Below are positions 15,386 through 23,640 of a DNA stretch of 35,897 nucleotides, piece by piece. Source of the DNA: an uncultured Clostridium sp. (GTDB lineage Bacteria; Bacillota; Clostridia; TANB77; CAG-508); the NCBI GenBank assembly GCA_900554175.1, contig USGK01000015.1:1-35897 (forward strand), in the 5' to 3' direction. The notes below the pieces were generated by a model. It saw only the letters and a program-made list of their open reading frames with translations, was not told the DNA's origin and ran no database searches. Within the stretch, counting starts at the first letter, position 1. Each line of letters opens with the position of its first letter. The position numbers were made by a program, and so were the translations under genes.

Positions 15386-17719
15386 TTAATATTTCTTTCT
15401 CATATTATTTAAAGTGTTATTCATACTACTTGAAAAACTACTTACATAAGTTTGATCGTTTTTAGATTTATCCTTTTTATTTCCACTTATTGCTTGTCTT
15501 GGTGCTAATTGGTATACTTTAGATGATAAATTATTTAAAACATTTTTAAATTCCTTTGGATAATTATTAGATGAAATGTCGCATTCAGCTATACCTGATA
15601 AATATTTCACATAAACTTCTTCATTAAATGGTACCTCTGTATACTGAACATTATTTCTATCAAATAATTCTGTCATAAAAGACATCTCCGGATCATTATA
15701 AAATGCCATTCCTCCTATTATATTTTTTGAAGCCACACCTTTTAATCTTAAATATTTATTTATTACTATACGTATTTTACTTTCATCTAATACATTTTTA
15801 GATTTTAATTCACGTAAAAATGCTGTAAGTGGTTGTATTGTAAGTATATCCATACTCTGTACAAGATAAATCTCTTGTGCATTCTCAAAATATCCTATAG
15901 GTGTATCATAATCACAATCAATTAATACACATGTGTGATTTTTTACTAAAGTTTCTAAAATTGGTCCATAATTTTTTATTTGTTCCTTTTCCATAGGTAG
16001 TCCTGTATAAACAGTTAAATTAGGATTTGTTTGAACTCCATATGCATTTCCTAAAATTAAATTTTGAAAACAATTTGCAGCTGTTTTCCTTAAGTTTTCT
16101 TCATTTTTAGTATATATATAATATGCATTTTTATTTTTTGTAGCATCAAACAAAGCAACATTTACACCTAATTTTGATAAATATTCCGCTACGCTATTTA
16201 CAATAAATGATGTTCCATTTTTACTTGTCCCAACAAAAGTAATAACCTTCTTTTCAGGCGTAAGAAGTCTTTGATATTCCATTTTATTAAAGTTAGATGA
16301 ATAATCTTTTTCTTCTGAATCTCTACCCAAATTACTGTACATATTGCTTGTATAATTATTTTGATATGCTAAATTTGAGTTATCATCATATTCTTCTTTA
16401 TTCTTTTCTTCGCCTTCTTCTGTATTTTCAAATCCTGGTAATATACTTCCATTAGTTTCATCATTTTCTTCTTCGTCAAAACCTGGTAATATATTTTCAT
16501 TTGTATTACTATCCTCATCATCAAATCCAGGCAATATATTCTCACTTTGATTATTCTCCTCAAATCCTGGTAAAAGTTTCTCTTCTTGTTCTTCCTTCTG
16601 CTTTCTCGGTCTACCTCTCTTTTTAGGTCTAACTTCTGTTATTTCTTCTTTTACCGGCTGTTTTCTTGGTCTTCCTCTTTTTCTTGGTTTCTCTTCTATA
16701 TCTATTTTTTCGATTTCATCCGTATCATTAAATTCATCTTCAATTTTATTTTTTTCTTCTGAAATATCATATTTTTCTTTATTGTAATTTTCATTTTCGT
16801 TTTCATATTCATCATACTCTTCATCTTCAAAATCATCTTGAATGCTTACTTCAGGGCTTTTTATATTTTTTGTTAAAACCCTTTTTATATTAGAACTTTT
16901 CATTGTTGTTGGTACAACAACTGGTTTAGATGTTTTATTTAGAGTATCTTGCATTAGAAGCTTTTCACTTGGTCCTGTTTTATCCTTTAGTTTTTTTCTT
17001 GCAGAAACCTTAGACATCAAGCCATTAGATGTCGCAATCTTTTGATATTCAGGTGACTTTTCTTCTAGAACTGCTTTTACATTTAATGGTAGCATTGAAA
17101 TAATTATCTTCAATTGATTTTCATTATATTGTGAAACAATGTTATTAAAACTTTGTACATATTTATCTTCATTTTTTCCTAACTTTTTAAAATGATTTAA
17201 TATATTTCTCATTTCATCTTCATCGACATCATTCTCATTTTCCGGTTTATAATTAATTTCATCTGATTCGATATTATAATAAACTTTTGCTTGTTTTTTG
17301 GAACGTGGTCTATTTATCAATTTACAAACTTCATCAATACTTCTGTCATTACCTATAATTGCATTATAAATTCCTATTCCAAATAATTTTACTAAAATAT
17401 CATCTGCTTTACTTCTTCTCTCTGAACCGATTAAAATTATGTCTATATTTTCTTGATTTCCATCTATAGCCTCATCGCTTATCTCGTCCAATTTATCAAA
17501 AATAAATTTATCTCTTTGTTCATAACTTGAACTAGTGAATTCTTCTAAGTCTTCACTTATAACTATTCTATCATATGATTTATCTCTTTGTAACTCTTTT
17601 AATATTGCATTGTAAAAATATACATTTTTATATGAAATTATTTCTTTATACTCTTTTTGATATTTTTTAACAACTTCAGTCGAAATGTTTTCATCATTTA
17701 CTGCAAATAAAACTTTCAT
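15386..17719 (-). CDS. ParA/MinD-like protein with AT-hooks and LPGF repeats, degenerate P-loop
   Basis: 777 aa. Residues 1-130 look like a receiver-type domain, as in CpaE/TadZ ('MKVLFAVNDE', 'IDIILIGSERR'). A long acidic linker follows, with two AT-hook-like motifs 'KRGRPRKQ' (about 345 and 365), which in other proteins bind the A/T minor groove, and four LPGF(E/D) repeats (about 382-430). The C-terminal half (about 490-750) has the ParA/MinD fold order: 'ITFVGTSKNGTSFIVNSVAE', then 'TCVLIDCDYD' (Walker B-like). The P-loop has Thr in place of the catalytic Lys and lacks the deviant-Walker signature Lys, so ATP use is doubtful. It is 6 bp after the small membrane protein. A DNA- or pole-positioning role is inference. 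Confidence 0.8.
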   Translation of the reverse strand: MKVLFAVNDENISTEVVKKYQKEYKEIISYKNVYFYNAILKELQRDKSYDRIVISEDLEEFTSSSYEQRDKFIFDKLDEISDEAIDGNQENIDIILIGSERRSKADDILVKLFGIGIYNAIIGNDRSIDEVCKLINRPRSKKQAKVYYNIESDEINYKPENENDVDEDEMRNILNHFKKLGKNEDKYVQSFNNIVSQYNENQLKIIISMLPLNVKAVLEEKSPEYQKIATSNGLMSKVSARKKLKDKTGPSEKLLMQDTLNKTSKPVVVPTTMKSSNIKRVLTKNIKSPEVSIQDDFEDEEYDEYENENENYNKEKYDISEEKNKIEDEFNDTDEIEKIDIEEKPRKRGRPRKQPVKEEITEVRPKKRGRPRKQKEEQEEKLLPGFEENNQSENILPGFDDEDSNTNENILPGFDEEENDETNGSILPGFENTEEGEEKNKEEYDDNSNLAYQNNYTSNMYSNLGRDSEEKDYSSNFNKMEYQRLLTPEKKVITFVGTSKNGTSFIVNSVAEYLSKLGVNVALFDATKNKNAYYIYTKNEENLRKTAANCFQNLILGNAYGVQTNPNLTVYTGLPMEKEQIKNYGPILETLVKNHTCVLIDCDYDTPIGYFENAQEIYLVQSMDILTIQPLTAFLRELKSKNVLDESKIRIVINKYLRLKGVASKNIIGGMAFYNDPEMSFMTELFDRNNVQYTEVPFNEEVYVKYLSGIAECDISSNNYPKEFKNVLNNLSSKVYQLAPRQAISGNKKDKSKNDQTYVSSFSSSMNNTLNNMRKKY

Positions 17720-17725
17720 TTGTTT

Positions 17726-18142
17726 CTACTCCCTTCCAAATTTAACAACTATAGCAAACACAAGTGGTAAAACCTGACATATAACTGTTAGAGTTATAAA
17801 TGTAACTATTAATGCAAGTCCTTTCTCTTTAACTTCTAGATGTTTTAAACCAATTACATAATCGCAAATTACTCCTATTACTATTCCTAAGAAACAGAAA
17901 GGTATGCTCCATACTTGCAATAAATGCAATATATATGCTGTTGTTCCATATGCTGCAGAGCCATATTTTTCTTGATAATCTTCGATTGTTTTTAACTCGT
18001 CATTTTTTATTTCTACTAAAGTACTTTCTGTTTTTGAATCTATTACTTTATTGTTAGCTGCATATGATATATTTAAATTTCCTAATAAAAACATTGTTAT
18101 AATTATTAATATAATCTCTGTAGATTTAATTATTTTTCTCAT
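17726..18142 (-). CDS. Small secreted/membrane protein with signal peptide and two TM helices
   Basis: 138 aa. A signal peptide-like start (residues 1-28, possible cut after 'NISYA') leads to a 45-residue polar stretch and two hydrophobic helices (about 70-97 and 107-133). Size and layout recall VirB2/TrbC-type pilins, but there is no sequence motif to prove this. It opens the unit with the ParA-like and GGDEF-like genes, only 6 bp before the former, so the three probably work together. The ribosome-binding site is GGGGG, six bases upstream. Confidence 0.75.
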   Translation of the reverse strand: MRKIIKSTEIILIIITMFLLGNLNISYAANNKVIDSKTESTLVEIKNDELKTIEDYQEKYGSAAYGTTAYILHLLQVWSIPFCFLGIVIGVICDYVIGLKHLEVKEKGLALIVTFITLTVICQVLPLVFAIVVKFGRE

Positions 18143-18191
18143 ATATTTCCCCCTATTTGTTATTACATCTAACTATTTTTTTTACTACTAT

Positions 18192-18220
18192 ATCATACAA
18201 TACTATTAAAAAAATAGCAA
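18192..18220 (-). promoter_or_regulatory. Promoter of the membrane protein/ParA-like/GGDEF/ireB/ruvX operon
   Basis: TTGCTA (18220-18215) and TATGAT (18197-18192) are 17 bp apart on the minus strand, about 50 bp before the first start codon. Confidence 0.6.
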
Positions 18221-18239
18221 GAAAATTTTAATAAAATTT

Positions 18240-19214
18240 TTAATTAATTTTACTATATAAATATTTCATTTGGGTATATACTTTATTTGCCCATTCCTTG
18301 TCTGTTGCATAGCTTTTTCCCACAGCTTCTATACTATTTCCTTTATAATACTTTCCACTTGCTAAAGAATTATCATAAATCTTAGTTCCTGAAGGATTGA
18401 TATAATACTTGGTGAATACTCTTGCTATCAAATCAATTGATTCCGAATAACTCTCAAAATTATACGCACCATTATAAGGATTTGAATCATATGCTCCATA
18501 TCCAAAAAGATTATATTTTTTCGAAGCTATTTTTGAAGTTCCCCAAGCACTTTCATGTATTCCAACTGCGGCAACAAATAGTCCATTTATATTATACTCT
18601 TTTTCTATATAATAAAAATATTTAGCATTATTTTGAAAAACTTTATTTTTGTCTTTTGAGTCTGTAAGTACTTTTTCAAATTGTTCCAATGATAATCCAC
18701 TTGGTTTATTTAGAGGAATAGTAAATTCTATATTTTTAGTTACACTTTTATTAACTTTAGGTTCAACGTAAATTTTAGTTCCTACATCTATTATTTTATT
18801 AAGTGAAGCTTTTGTAATTATTGCTTTTACTCTTTCTTCATTTATTAAATTATTATTTTCGTCATATGTCCTTTTAATAGTTATTTTTTGTGTTCCATTT
18901 CTTCCTTCTTGTGCAATACATGTTGTTCCTTTATAAAGTTCTTCATTATTTCTGTACTGAGTAAGATATTCTAATTCTTCTTCATATGTCTCTATTTCTT
19001 CTCTATTACATTTTGACTTTGTATTTTCGTTTATTATTTTATCTATATCAATACTATTTGCATTGCTTATTTTAATATCATTTTCTAATTTTTCGCTAGA
19101 TTCTTTGGTAGCATATGTATTGTTTGACATTTTTGATATCATAATTATTAAAATAAAAATCGCTATTAATATACAAAAAACAAGTATTTTCCTATTTTTT
19201 TTATCTTTTGACAT
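18240..19214 (-). CDS. Cell-wall glucosaminidase with G5-like domain
   Basis: 324 aa from the ATG at 19214 (AGGTGA five bases upstream; an earlier GTG at 19223 overlaps this site). An N-terminal TM/signal anchor (about 10-28) is followed by a G5-like stretch ('GTQKITIKRTYDENNNLINE' to 'DVGTK', about 100-150) and a C-terminal glucosaminidase domain (about 180-324): 'FVAAVGIHESAWGTSKIASK' carries the catalytic Glu, then 'KYNLFGYGAYDSNPYNGA' and 'YATDKEWANKVYTQMKYLY'. It should cleave peptidoglycan glycan strands (beta-N-acetylglucosaminidase, LytF/AtlA group) on the outer face. It has its own promoter. Confidence 0.92.
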   Translation of the reverse strand: MSKDKKNRKILVFCILIAIFILIIMISKMSNNTYATKESSEKLENDIKISNANSIDIDKIINENTKSKCNREEIETYEEELEYLTQYRNNEELYKGTTCIAQEGRNGTQKITIKRTYDENNNLINEERVKAIITKASLNKIIDVGTKIYVEPKVNKSVTKNIEFTIPLNKPSGLSLEQFEKVLTDSKDKNKVFQNNAKYFYYIEKEYNINGLFVAAVGIHESAWGTSKIASKKYNLFGYGAYDSNPYNGAYNFESYSESIDLIARVFTKYYINPSGTKIYDNSLASGKYYKGNSIEAVGKSYATDKEWANKVYTQMKYLYSKIN

Positions 19215-19231
19215 ACTAATCACCTGTTTTA

Positions 19232-19260
19232 ATTTTAATATTTATGGTGCTTTTTGTCAA
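19232..19260 (-). promoter_or_regulatory. Sigma-A promoter of the glucosaminidase gene
   Basis: TTGACA (19260-19255), 17 bp, TAAAAT (19237-19232). The transcript would begin about 12-15 nt before the ATG, so the leader is only long enough for the ribosome-binding site. Confidence 0.8.
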
Positions 19261-19274
19261 GGTATTTTTTAATG

Positions 19275-19322
19275 CAAAAAAAGGCAGTAGTAAGGCGATT
19301 TGCCTTTCTAATTTGCCTTTTA
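19275..19322 (-). terminator. Nested terminator after the SpoIIQ-like gene
   Basis: On the minus strand an outer stem (AAAGGCA/TGCCTTT) encloses an inner stem (AAGGC/GCCTT) and is followed by a U-run (19282-19276). It is 18 bp after the M23 gene's stop. Confidence 0.75.
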
Positions 19323-19340
19323 AAAATTTATTAATATAAA

Positions 19341-20201
19341 TTATAAATTAACGTAAATTGTTGGATCCTCATATTTTCCATCTTTTAAAAGTTCAAAATG
19401 TAAGTGATAAGTATCATTTCCTTCAAAAGATGCTGAATTTCCAATAGTTCCTATTGTTTGACCTTGAGTAACTTTTTCTCCTTCAACAACAAACTCAGCT
19501 GTTAATAAATTGGAATAAATTGTTTTATAGCCACCTTCATGACAAATAATAACAGTTAAGCCATATCTCGGATCATTTTTTATAGATTCCACTGTACCTT
19601 CAGCTGCTGCAACAACAACTTGAGTCTTATCAGCCTTTATATCTATTCCATTATGAGTAATCCATTCTTGTAATGTCTCAGAAAAAACTAGAGAGTCTGA
19701 AGCAAATTCCCTAATTATTTCACCCTTTACTGGTGCTGTAAAACTAACATTTTTATTCTCATTGTTTTTAGTTTCTTTTTTTGTATTTTCTTTATTTATT
19801 GAAGAAGATTCATTTTTGCTATTTGTAGTATTTGATGATTCTTTATTACTTGAAGAAACTTCTTTATTTGTATTAACATCTTTATTTGTTGTATTAGTAT
19901 TTTTTTGTGCATTATTCACATTAGTATTAGAAGTACTATTCTCTTTTGTTTTTTCATCTTGTTCATCTTTTTTTACCTCATTTACACTCTTTCCAATTTC
20001 TGATGTAGTACTTTCCAATCCTTCATCAGTTATCTCTGTTTTTTTACTTACTTCTGTACCTTCTATAGTATCATTCGATTTGATATTTTTTATAAAAATT
20101 ACAAGTATAGTTAACAAAATTATAATCCCCAAGCAAAAGATTCCCGAAAATGCTATGTTCCTAATTATTTTTTCCTGCTCTTTTTTTCTATTTTCTCTCA
20201 T
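19341..20201 (-). CDS. M23 (LytM) metallopeptidase-domain protein, SpoIIQ-like
   Basis: 286 aa. A TM helix (about 13-36), a low-complexity Asn/Ser/Thr/Lys/Glu linker (about 45-150) and a LytM domain (about 155-286). 'FASDSLVFSETLQEWITHNG' is the segment typical of SpoIIQ, where the forespore protein starts its domain. The zinc ligands are present ('HNGIDI' and 'HLHFEL'), unlike in Bacillus SpoIIQ, but as in Clostridioides-type SpoIIQ, which keep the metal site. SpoIIQ pairs with SpoIIIAH during engulfment. No SpoIIIA gene is in the window and I could not find a sigma-F promoter, so a vegetative endopeptidase role is possible. Confidence 0.88.
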   Translation of the reverse strand: MRENRKKEQEKIIRNIAFSGIFCLGIIILLTILVIFIKNIKSNDTIEGTEVSKKTEITDEGLESTTSEIGKSVNEVKKDEQDEKTKENSTSNTNVNNAQKNTNTTNKDVNTNKEVSSSNKESSNTTNSKNESSSINKENTKKETKNNENKNVSFTAPVKGEIIREFASDSLVFSETLQEWITHNGIDIKADKTQVVVAAAEGTVESIKNDPRYGLTVIICHEGGYKTIYSNLLTAEFVVEGEKVTQGQTIGTIGNSASFEGNDTYHLHFELLKDGKYEDPTIYVNL

Positions 20202-20276
20202 ATAATCCTCCTTAAAATAATTTATTTAAATTTATTATTTACTGTTTAAGGAAAATTATACTATTATGCCAACAAA

Positions 20277-21464
20277 TTATATATCTTTTTTTCCACAAAT
20301 TCTTTTTCTTGTAAGTTCCATAAGATTTAATCTAGTAAATCCTTCAACTTGAGTTTTTGCTCTATCTTCTTTTAATGAATTTTTTAATAATTCTTCAATT
20401 TGTTTTTTATCTTCTTGTTTTTGCATATCGATATAATCAACAATAATTATACCTCCAATATCTCTTAGTCTTAATTGTTTTGATATTTCCATTGTAGCTT
20501 CTTTATTTACTTTAAAAATTGTTTTTTCTAAGTCCTTATTTCCTGTGAATTTCCCGGTATTTACATCTATTGCTGTCAATGCTTCTGTTTTATCTATTGT
20601 GATAAAACCTCCACAATTTAGCCAAATTTTTCTTTTTTGTAATTTTTCTATCTGCTTATTAAAATCTTCTGAATCAAATAAGTCTTTATTTTCTTTTAAT
20701 TCTACCTTTATATTATATTTTTGTATTTCAACCAACTTTTTTATTTTTTCGTATTCAGATTTATTGTTTAATGTTACCTTTTCTAGTCCTTTACAACCTA
20801 AATCTACAATCATTTTTTCTTGAATTTCTTCGCTCTCTAAAATTAATTTTGGACCAAATTTTGTCTTCTTTGCTTTTCCAATAATTTCCTGCCACACAGA
20901 TGACACCATTTTTATATCATTTAATATTTCATCATTTTTAGCATTTAAAGCCGACGTTCTTATAATTGCTCCATCACCTTTAGGAATATTCTTTTGAACT
21001 AAATCCAAAAGTTCTTTTTTTCTTTTATTATCTTCAATTTTTTGCGAAATTGTTATAAATCTTGTTTCAGGCATGTAGACTATGTATTTACTTGGTAAAC
21101 TAATATGTGTAGAAACTCTAGCACCTTTTGTTTCAACTGCATCTTTTTTTACCTGTATAAGAATTGTATCATTTAATTTTAGTACATTTGATATTTTTAA
21201 ATTTGGATCAAATTTTTCTGTTCTCTCGTCTATTTGTGGAATTGCATCTTTTAAGTGGATAAAACCTTTCTTTTCTTCCCCAAAATCAACAAAAGCGGCT
21301 TGCATTCCTGGAAGAATATCTGTAACTTTTGCCAAGTAAATATTTCCTTCTAACCTGTCTTTTTTATCTTCTTTAGTTATTTCGTAAAATTCTTGTATTT
21401 TGTAATCTTTTATTAATGCAATTTTTTCAACATCATTTTGTTTTTCTACTATTAGTTCTAACAT
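20277..21464 (-). CDS. rng: RNase E/G family ribonuclease, no C-terminal Zn-link
   Basis: 395 aa. An N-terminal S1 domain ('GNIYLAKVTDILPGMQAAFV', 'KKGFIHLKD') is inserted in the RNase H-like region, followed by the catalytic part: 'TAIDVNTGKFTG' and 'IIVDYIDM' carry the two Mg-binding Asp residues. The protein stops just after 'LMELTRKRICGKKDI', where other members continue with the Zn-link 'CPxC' and the small domain, so the usual zinc-mediated dimer of dimers should not form. A frame change at the A7 run near the end does not restore a CPxC motif. I start at the second ATG (21464), six bases after AAAGGAG. It likely takes part in rRNA processing and mRNA decay. Confidence 0.92.
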   Translation of the reverse strand: MLELIVEKQNDVEKIALIKDYKIQEFYEITKEDKKDRLEGNIYLAKVTDILPGMQAAFVDFGEEKKGFIHLKDAIPQIDERTEKFDPNLKISNVLKLNDTILIQVKKDAVETKGARVSTHISLPSKYIVYMPETRFITISQKIEDNKRKKELLDLVQKNIPKGDGAIIRTSALNAKNDEILNDIKMVSSVWQEIIGKAKKTKFGPKLILESEEIQEKMIVDLGCKGLEKVTLNNKSEYEKIKKLVEIQKYNIKVELKENKDLFDSEDFNKQIEKLQKRKIWLNCGGFITIDKTEALTAIDVNTGKFTGNKDLEKTIFKVNKEATMEISKQLRLRDIGGIIIVDYIDMQKQEDKKQIEELLKNSLKEDRAKTQVEGFTRLNLMELTRKRICGKKDI

Positions 21465-21495
21465 CATTTACTCCTTTAAAATAATTTTGTTTAAA

Positions 21496-22053
21496 TTAAT
21501 TGATTTTATTCATTGCAATATCAATTCCGTTTTTTAAGACTTCTTTTACAGCATCTTTTGCCTTTTTTATTCCTGGAATATATTTTTTATATTCTTCTTC
21601 AGACATTTTACCTATAACATATTCTATAAGTTGACTTTTATTTTCTGGCATTCCAATTCCAACTCTTATTCTTGGAAATTCTTTTGTGTTTAATCTATAT
21701 ATAACAGACTTCATTCCATTATGAGTTCCTGGGCCACCTTTTTTTCTTATTTTTACAATGCTAATTTGAAGATCTATATCGTCATAAATTACAATTATTT
21801 TATCAGGTGTTATTTTATAAAATTGTGCAATTTCTTGAATTGAATCACCACTTAAATTCATAAATGTTTGTGGTTTTACAAGCACAACTTTTTCATTTTC
21901 CACGTTTCCAATTCCATATAAAGCTTTAAAACCTTTTTTAGAAATCTCTATTTCATATTCTTTTGAAATTTCATTTAATACATCAAACCCCATATTATGT
22001 CTAGTTTTACTATATTCCGGTTCTGGGTTACCAAGTCCAACTATTAAGTACAT
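21496..22053 (-). CDS. pth: Peptidyl-tRNA hydrolase
   Basis: 185 aa, normal bacterial Pth. It recycles tRNA from prematurely released peptidyl-tRNA. The N-terminus 'MYLIVGLGNPEPEYSKTRHN' is the family signature with the catalytic His19; 'KPQTFMNLSG' holds the substrate-binding Asn, and 'IVIYDDIDL' the active-site Asp. The start is fixed by the family. Its only good Shine-Dalgarno is upstream of a small hairpin. It lies between the flippase gene and rng, both within 90 bp. Confidence 0.96.
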   Translation of the reverse strand: MYLIVGLGNPEPEYSKTRHNMGFDVLNEISKEYEIEISKKGFKALYGIGNVENEKVVLVKPQTFMNLSGDSIQEIAQFYKITPDKIIVIYDDIDLQISIVKIRKKGGPGTHNGMKSVIYRLNTKEFPRIRVGIGMPENKSQLIEYVIGKMSEEEYKKYIPGIKKAKDAVKEVLKNGIDIAMNKIN

Positions 22054-22063
22054 CTCATATTTT

Positions 22064-22088
22064 AAATGCTTTTCAGCATTTTCTCCTT
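22064..22088 (-). promoter_or_regulatory. Shine-Dalgarno separated from the pth start by a hairpin
   Basis: AAGGAG (22088-22083), 1 nt, then stem AAATGC/GCATTT (22081-22076 and 22069-22064) with a 6-nt loop, then 10 nt and the ATG at 22053. Folding the hairpin out leaves 11 nt. An ATG in the stem also opens a five-codon reading frame (MLKSI) that ends before pth. Confidence 0.5.
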
Positions 22089-22141
22089 GTTCATTCTATT
22101 TAGGTTTTTAATGGATACCTATAAACCAAATTACAAAATAA

Positions 22142-23593
22142 TTAATTTCTATTCAATTTTTTTACTATCATTTCTTTCATTTTTGCAACAAATGTATAAA
22201 TATATTCATCTTTTAAAATAATTAATACTCCAAAATATACCGCTACTCCTATTAAAATTTGAAGAGTTACACACATAATTCCTGTTAATACTAATCTAAC
22301 AAGCATACAACAAACAAACATTAAAATGCTTGCAAAAATATATTTATAACTTAGTTTTACAATTTCTCTTAAATTTAATTCCTTTCCAACATGGTATCCT
22401 TGCACAGCCACTACTGCCACTTGTGAAAGAATTGTTGCAATACATGCTCCAATTGATTCAAGCTTTATAATTAGTACATAATTTAAAATAAAATTTACTA
22501 CAATTCCAATTGTAACAGAAATTGTAAATTCCTTTTGTTTCTTACTTGGTAATAAGTATTGAGTTCCTAAAATGTTTGATAACCCCATTAATAAAACAAT
22601 TGGAGATAATATATTCATTAATATTACAACTTTATCATATCCTTGTCCAAAAAACAATGGTACAAATTCTTTTGAAATTGCAATTAATCCAAATATAATA
22701 GGAAAACTTAATAAAAATACAAAATTAAAAGATTTTTTCATATATATCTTTATTTTATTTTTTTCTCCTGTTGCAAACATATTTGCTATTCTTGGAACCA
22801 TAACTGTTCCAAGTGATGTAACTATTGTAAGCAACACTCTTATTATTTTTTGGCTTTGCTCATAATATCCTGTTTCTGATTTATCTTTAATAAGTACACC
22901 AAGCATTGTAGTATCTAGCATATTATATACTTTATTTTCAAATTGAGGTATAAATAGTAGCATTACAGCAGGAATCTGTTTTACTATATTTATATTTTTT
23001 ACTTTTATACCTCTAAAATATTTAGGTAAATATGCCCATAAAGAAATATTTCCTATGAAATCTGCTAATGCATATATAGTTAAATATTTATTTAAATCAG
23101 AAGGCTGTTTTACAAATATAAAAATAAGCACTACACTTGTTAACCTTACTAAAATATTTCTTGTAACCGTTTTTTTAAATTCTTCTAATCCTTGAAAAAA
23201 CCAACTTATATCAAACATAGCAGCAAACAATTCAAATATCAAAATTCTATAATATTGACTATATTCGCCATTTCTCATAAATGTAAAATAATATATAATT
23301 GTTGCAAATATTAAAGTTATTGATCTAAATAGTACCAATTCTATGAATATTTTTTTTCTTTTTTCTTTATCATTTTGGACATAAGCAATTTCTCTTTGTC
23401 CATATAATGCAATTCCTAATGAACCAAAAATAACAAAATAATTTACAATCGTATATGTATAACTATATATTCCAGTAGCAGTTGCTCCCAGTGCTCTTGC
23501 TAAATATGAAGCTGTTACTAAAGGTAATAATAAAGTTAATATTTGGTAAGTTAAATTATATAAATAATTTTTAGCTATACTTTTTTTTGCCAT
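22142..23593 (-). CDS. Polysaccharide/oligosaccharide flippase (Wzx, MATE-like MOP superfamily)
   Basis: 483 aa with about 14 hydrophobic helices. The start 'KNYLYNLTYQILTLLLPLVT' and 'SYLARALGATATGIYSYTYT' are typical of Wzx/RfbX flippases, and 'YDKVVILMNILSPIVLLMGL' of the middle. It should move undecaprenol-linked sugar units across the membrane. No glycosyltransferases are nearby, so its polymer is unknown; the neighbours (rodA, pth, hemW) are housekeeping. The start is clear by family, but the Shine-Dalgarno lies upstream of a hairpin. Confidence 0.92.
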   Translation of the reverse strand: MAKKSIAKNYLYNLTYQILTLLLPLVTASYLARALGATATGIYSYTYTIVNYFVIFGSLGIALYGQREIAYVQNDKEKRKKIFIELVLFRSITLIFATIIYYFTFMRNGEYSQYYRILIFELFAAMFDISWFFQGLEEFKKTVTRNILVRLTSVVLIFIFVKQPSDLNKYLTIYALADFIGNISLWAYLPKYFRGIKVKNINIVKQIPAVMLLFIPQFENKVYNMLDTTMLGVLIKDKSETGYYEQSQKIIRVLLTIVTSLGTVMVPRIANMFATGEKNKIKIYMKKSFNFVFLLSFPIIFGLIAISKEFVPLFFGQGYDKVVILMNILSPIVLLMGLSNILGTQYLLPSKKQKEFTISVTIGIVVNFILNYVLIIKLESIGACIATILSQVAVVAVQGYHVGKELNLREIVKLSYKYIFASILMFVCCMLVRLVLTGIMCVTLQILIGVAVYFGVLIILKDEYIYTFVAKMKEMIVKKLNRN

Positions 23594-23601
23594 TTCTTAC
23601 A

Positions 23602-23630
23602 GATGCAGCTGTAGCAGCATCCTTCCTCCT
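23602..23630 (-). promoter_or_regulatory. Shine-Dalgarno separated from the flippase start by a hairpin
   Basis: AGGAGG (23630-23625), 3 nt, then stem GATGCTGC/GCTGCATC (23621-23614 and 23609-23602, one mismatch) with a 4-nt loop, then 8 nt and the ATG at 23593. With the hairpin folded out the spacing is 11 nt. An ATG in the stem opens a seven-codon frame (MLLQLHL) that ends five bases before the flippase ATG. Confidence 0.55.
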
Positions 23631-23640
23631 TTTAATACTT

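Noticed and set aside
16369..16563. 64-codon minus-strand frame inside the ParA-like gene
   Set aside because: It is out of frame within the LPGF repeat region and its own periodicity comes from those repeats; no ribosome-binding site.
16430..16580. LPGF repeats as sortase (LPxTG) signals
   Set aside because: There are four copies in the middle of a protein without signal peptide or C-terminal hydrophobic tail, and the Thr-Gly of LPxTG is absent.
19762..20205. Long plus-strand open frame of 147 codons opposite the SpoIIQ-like gene
   Set aside because: It mirrors the Asn/Ser/Thr/Lys-rich linker, giving a Phe/Leu/Val/Ser-rich product with no ribosome-binding site. All other plus-strand frames opposite pnp, efp and the ABC genes are the same kind of shadow.
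20250..20290. Frameshift at the A7 run as the cause of the short RNase E/G
   Set aside because: Reading the other frames past the run gives no CPxC motif and soon a stop, so the short end appears genuine.
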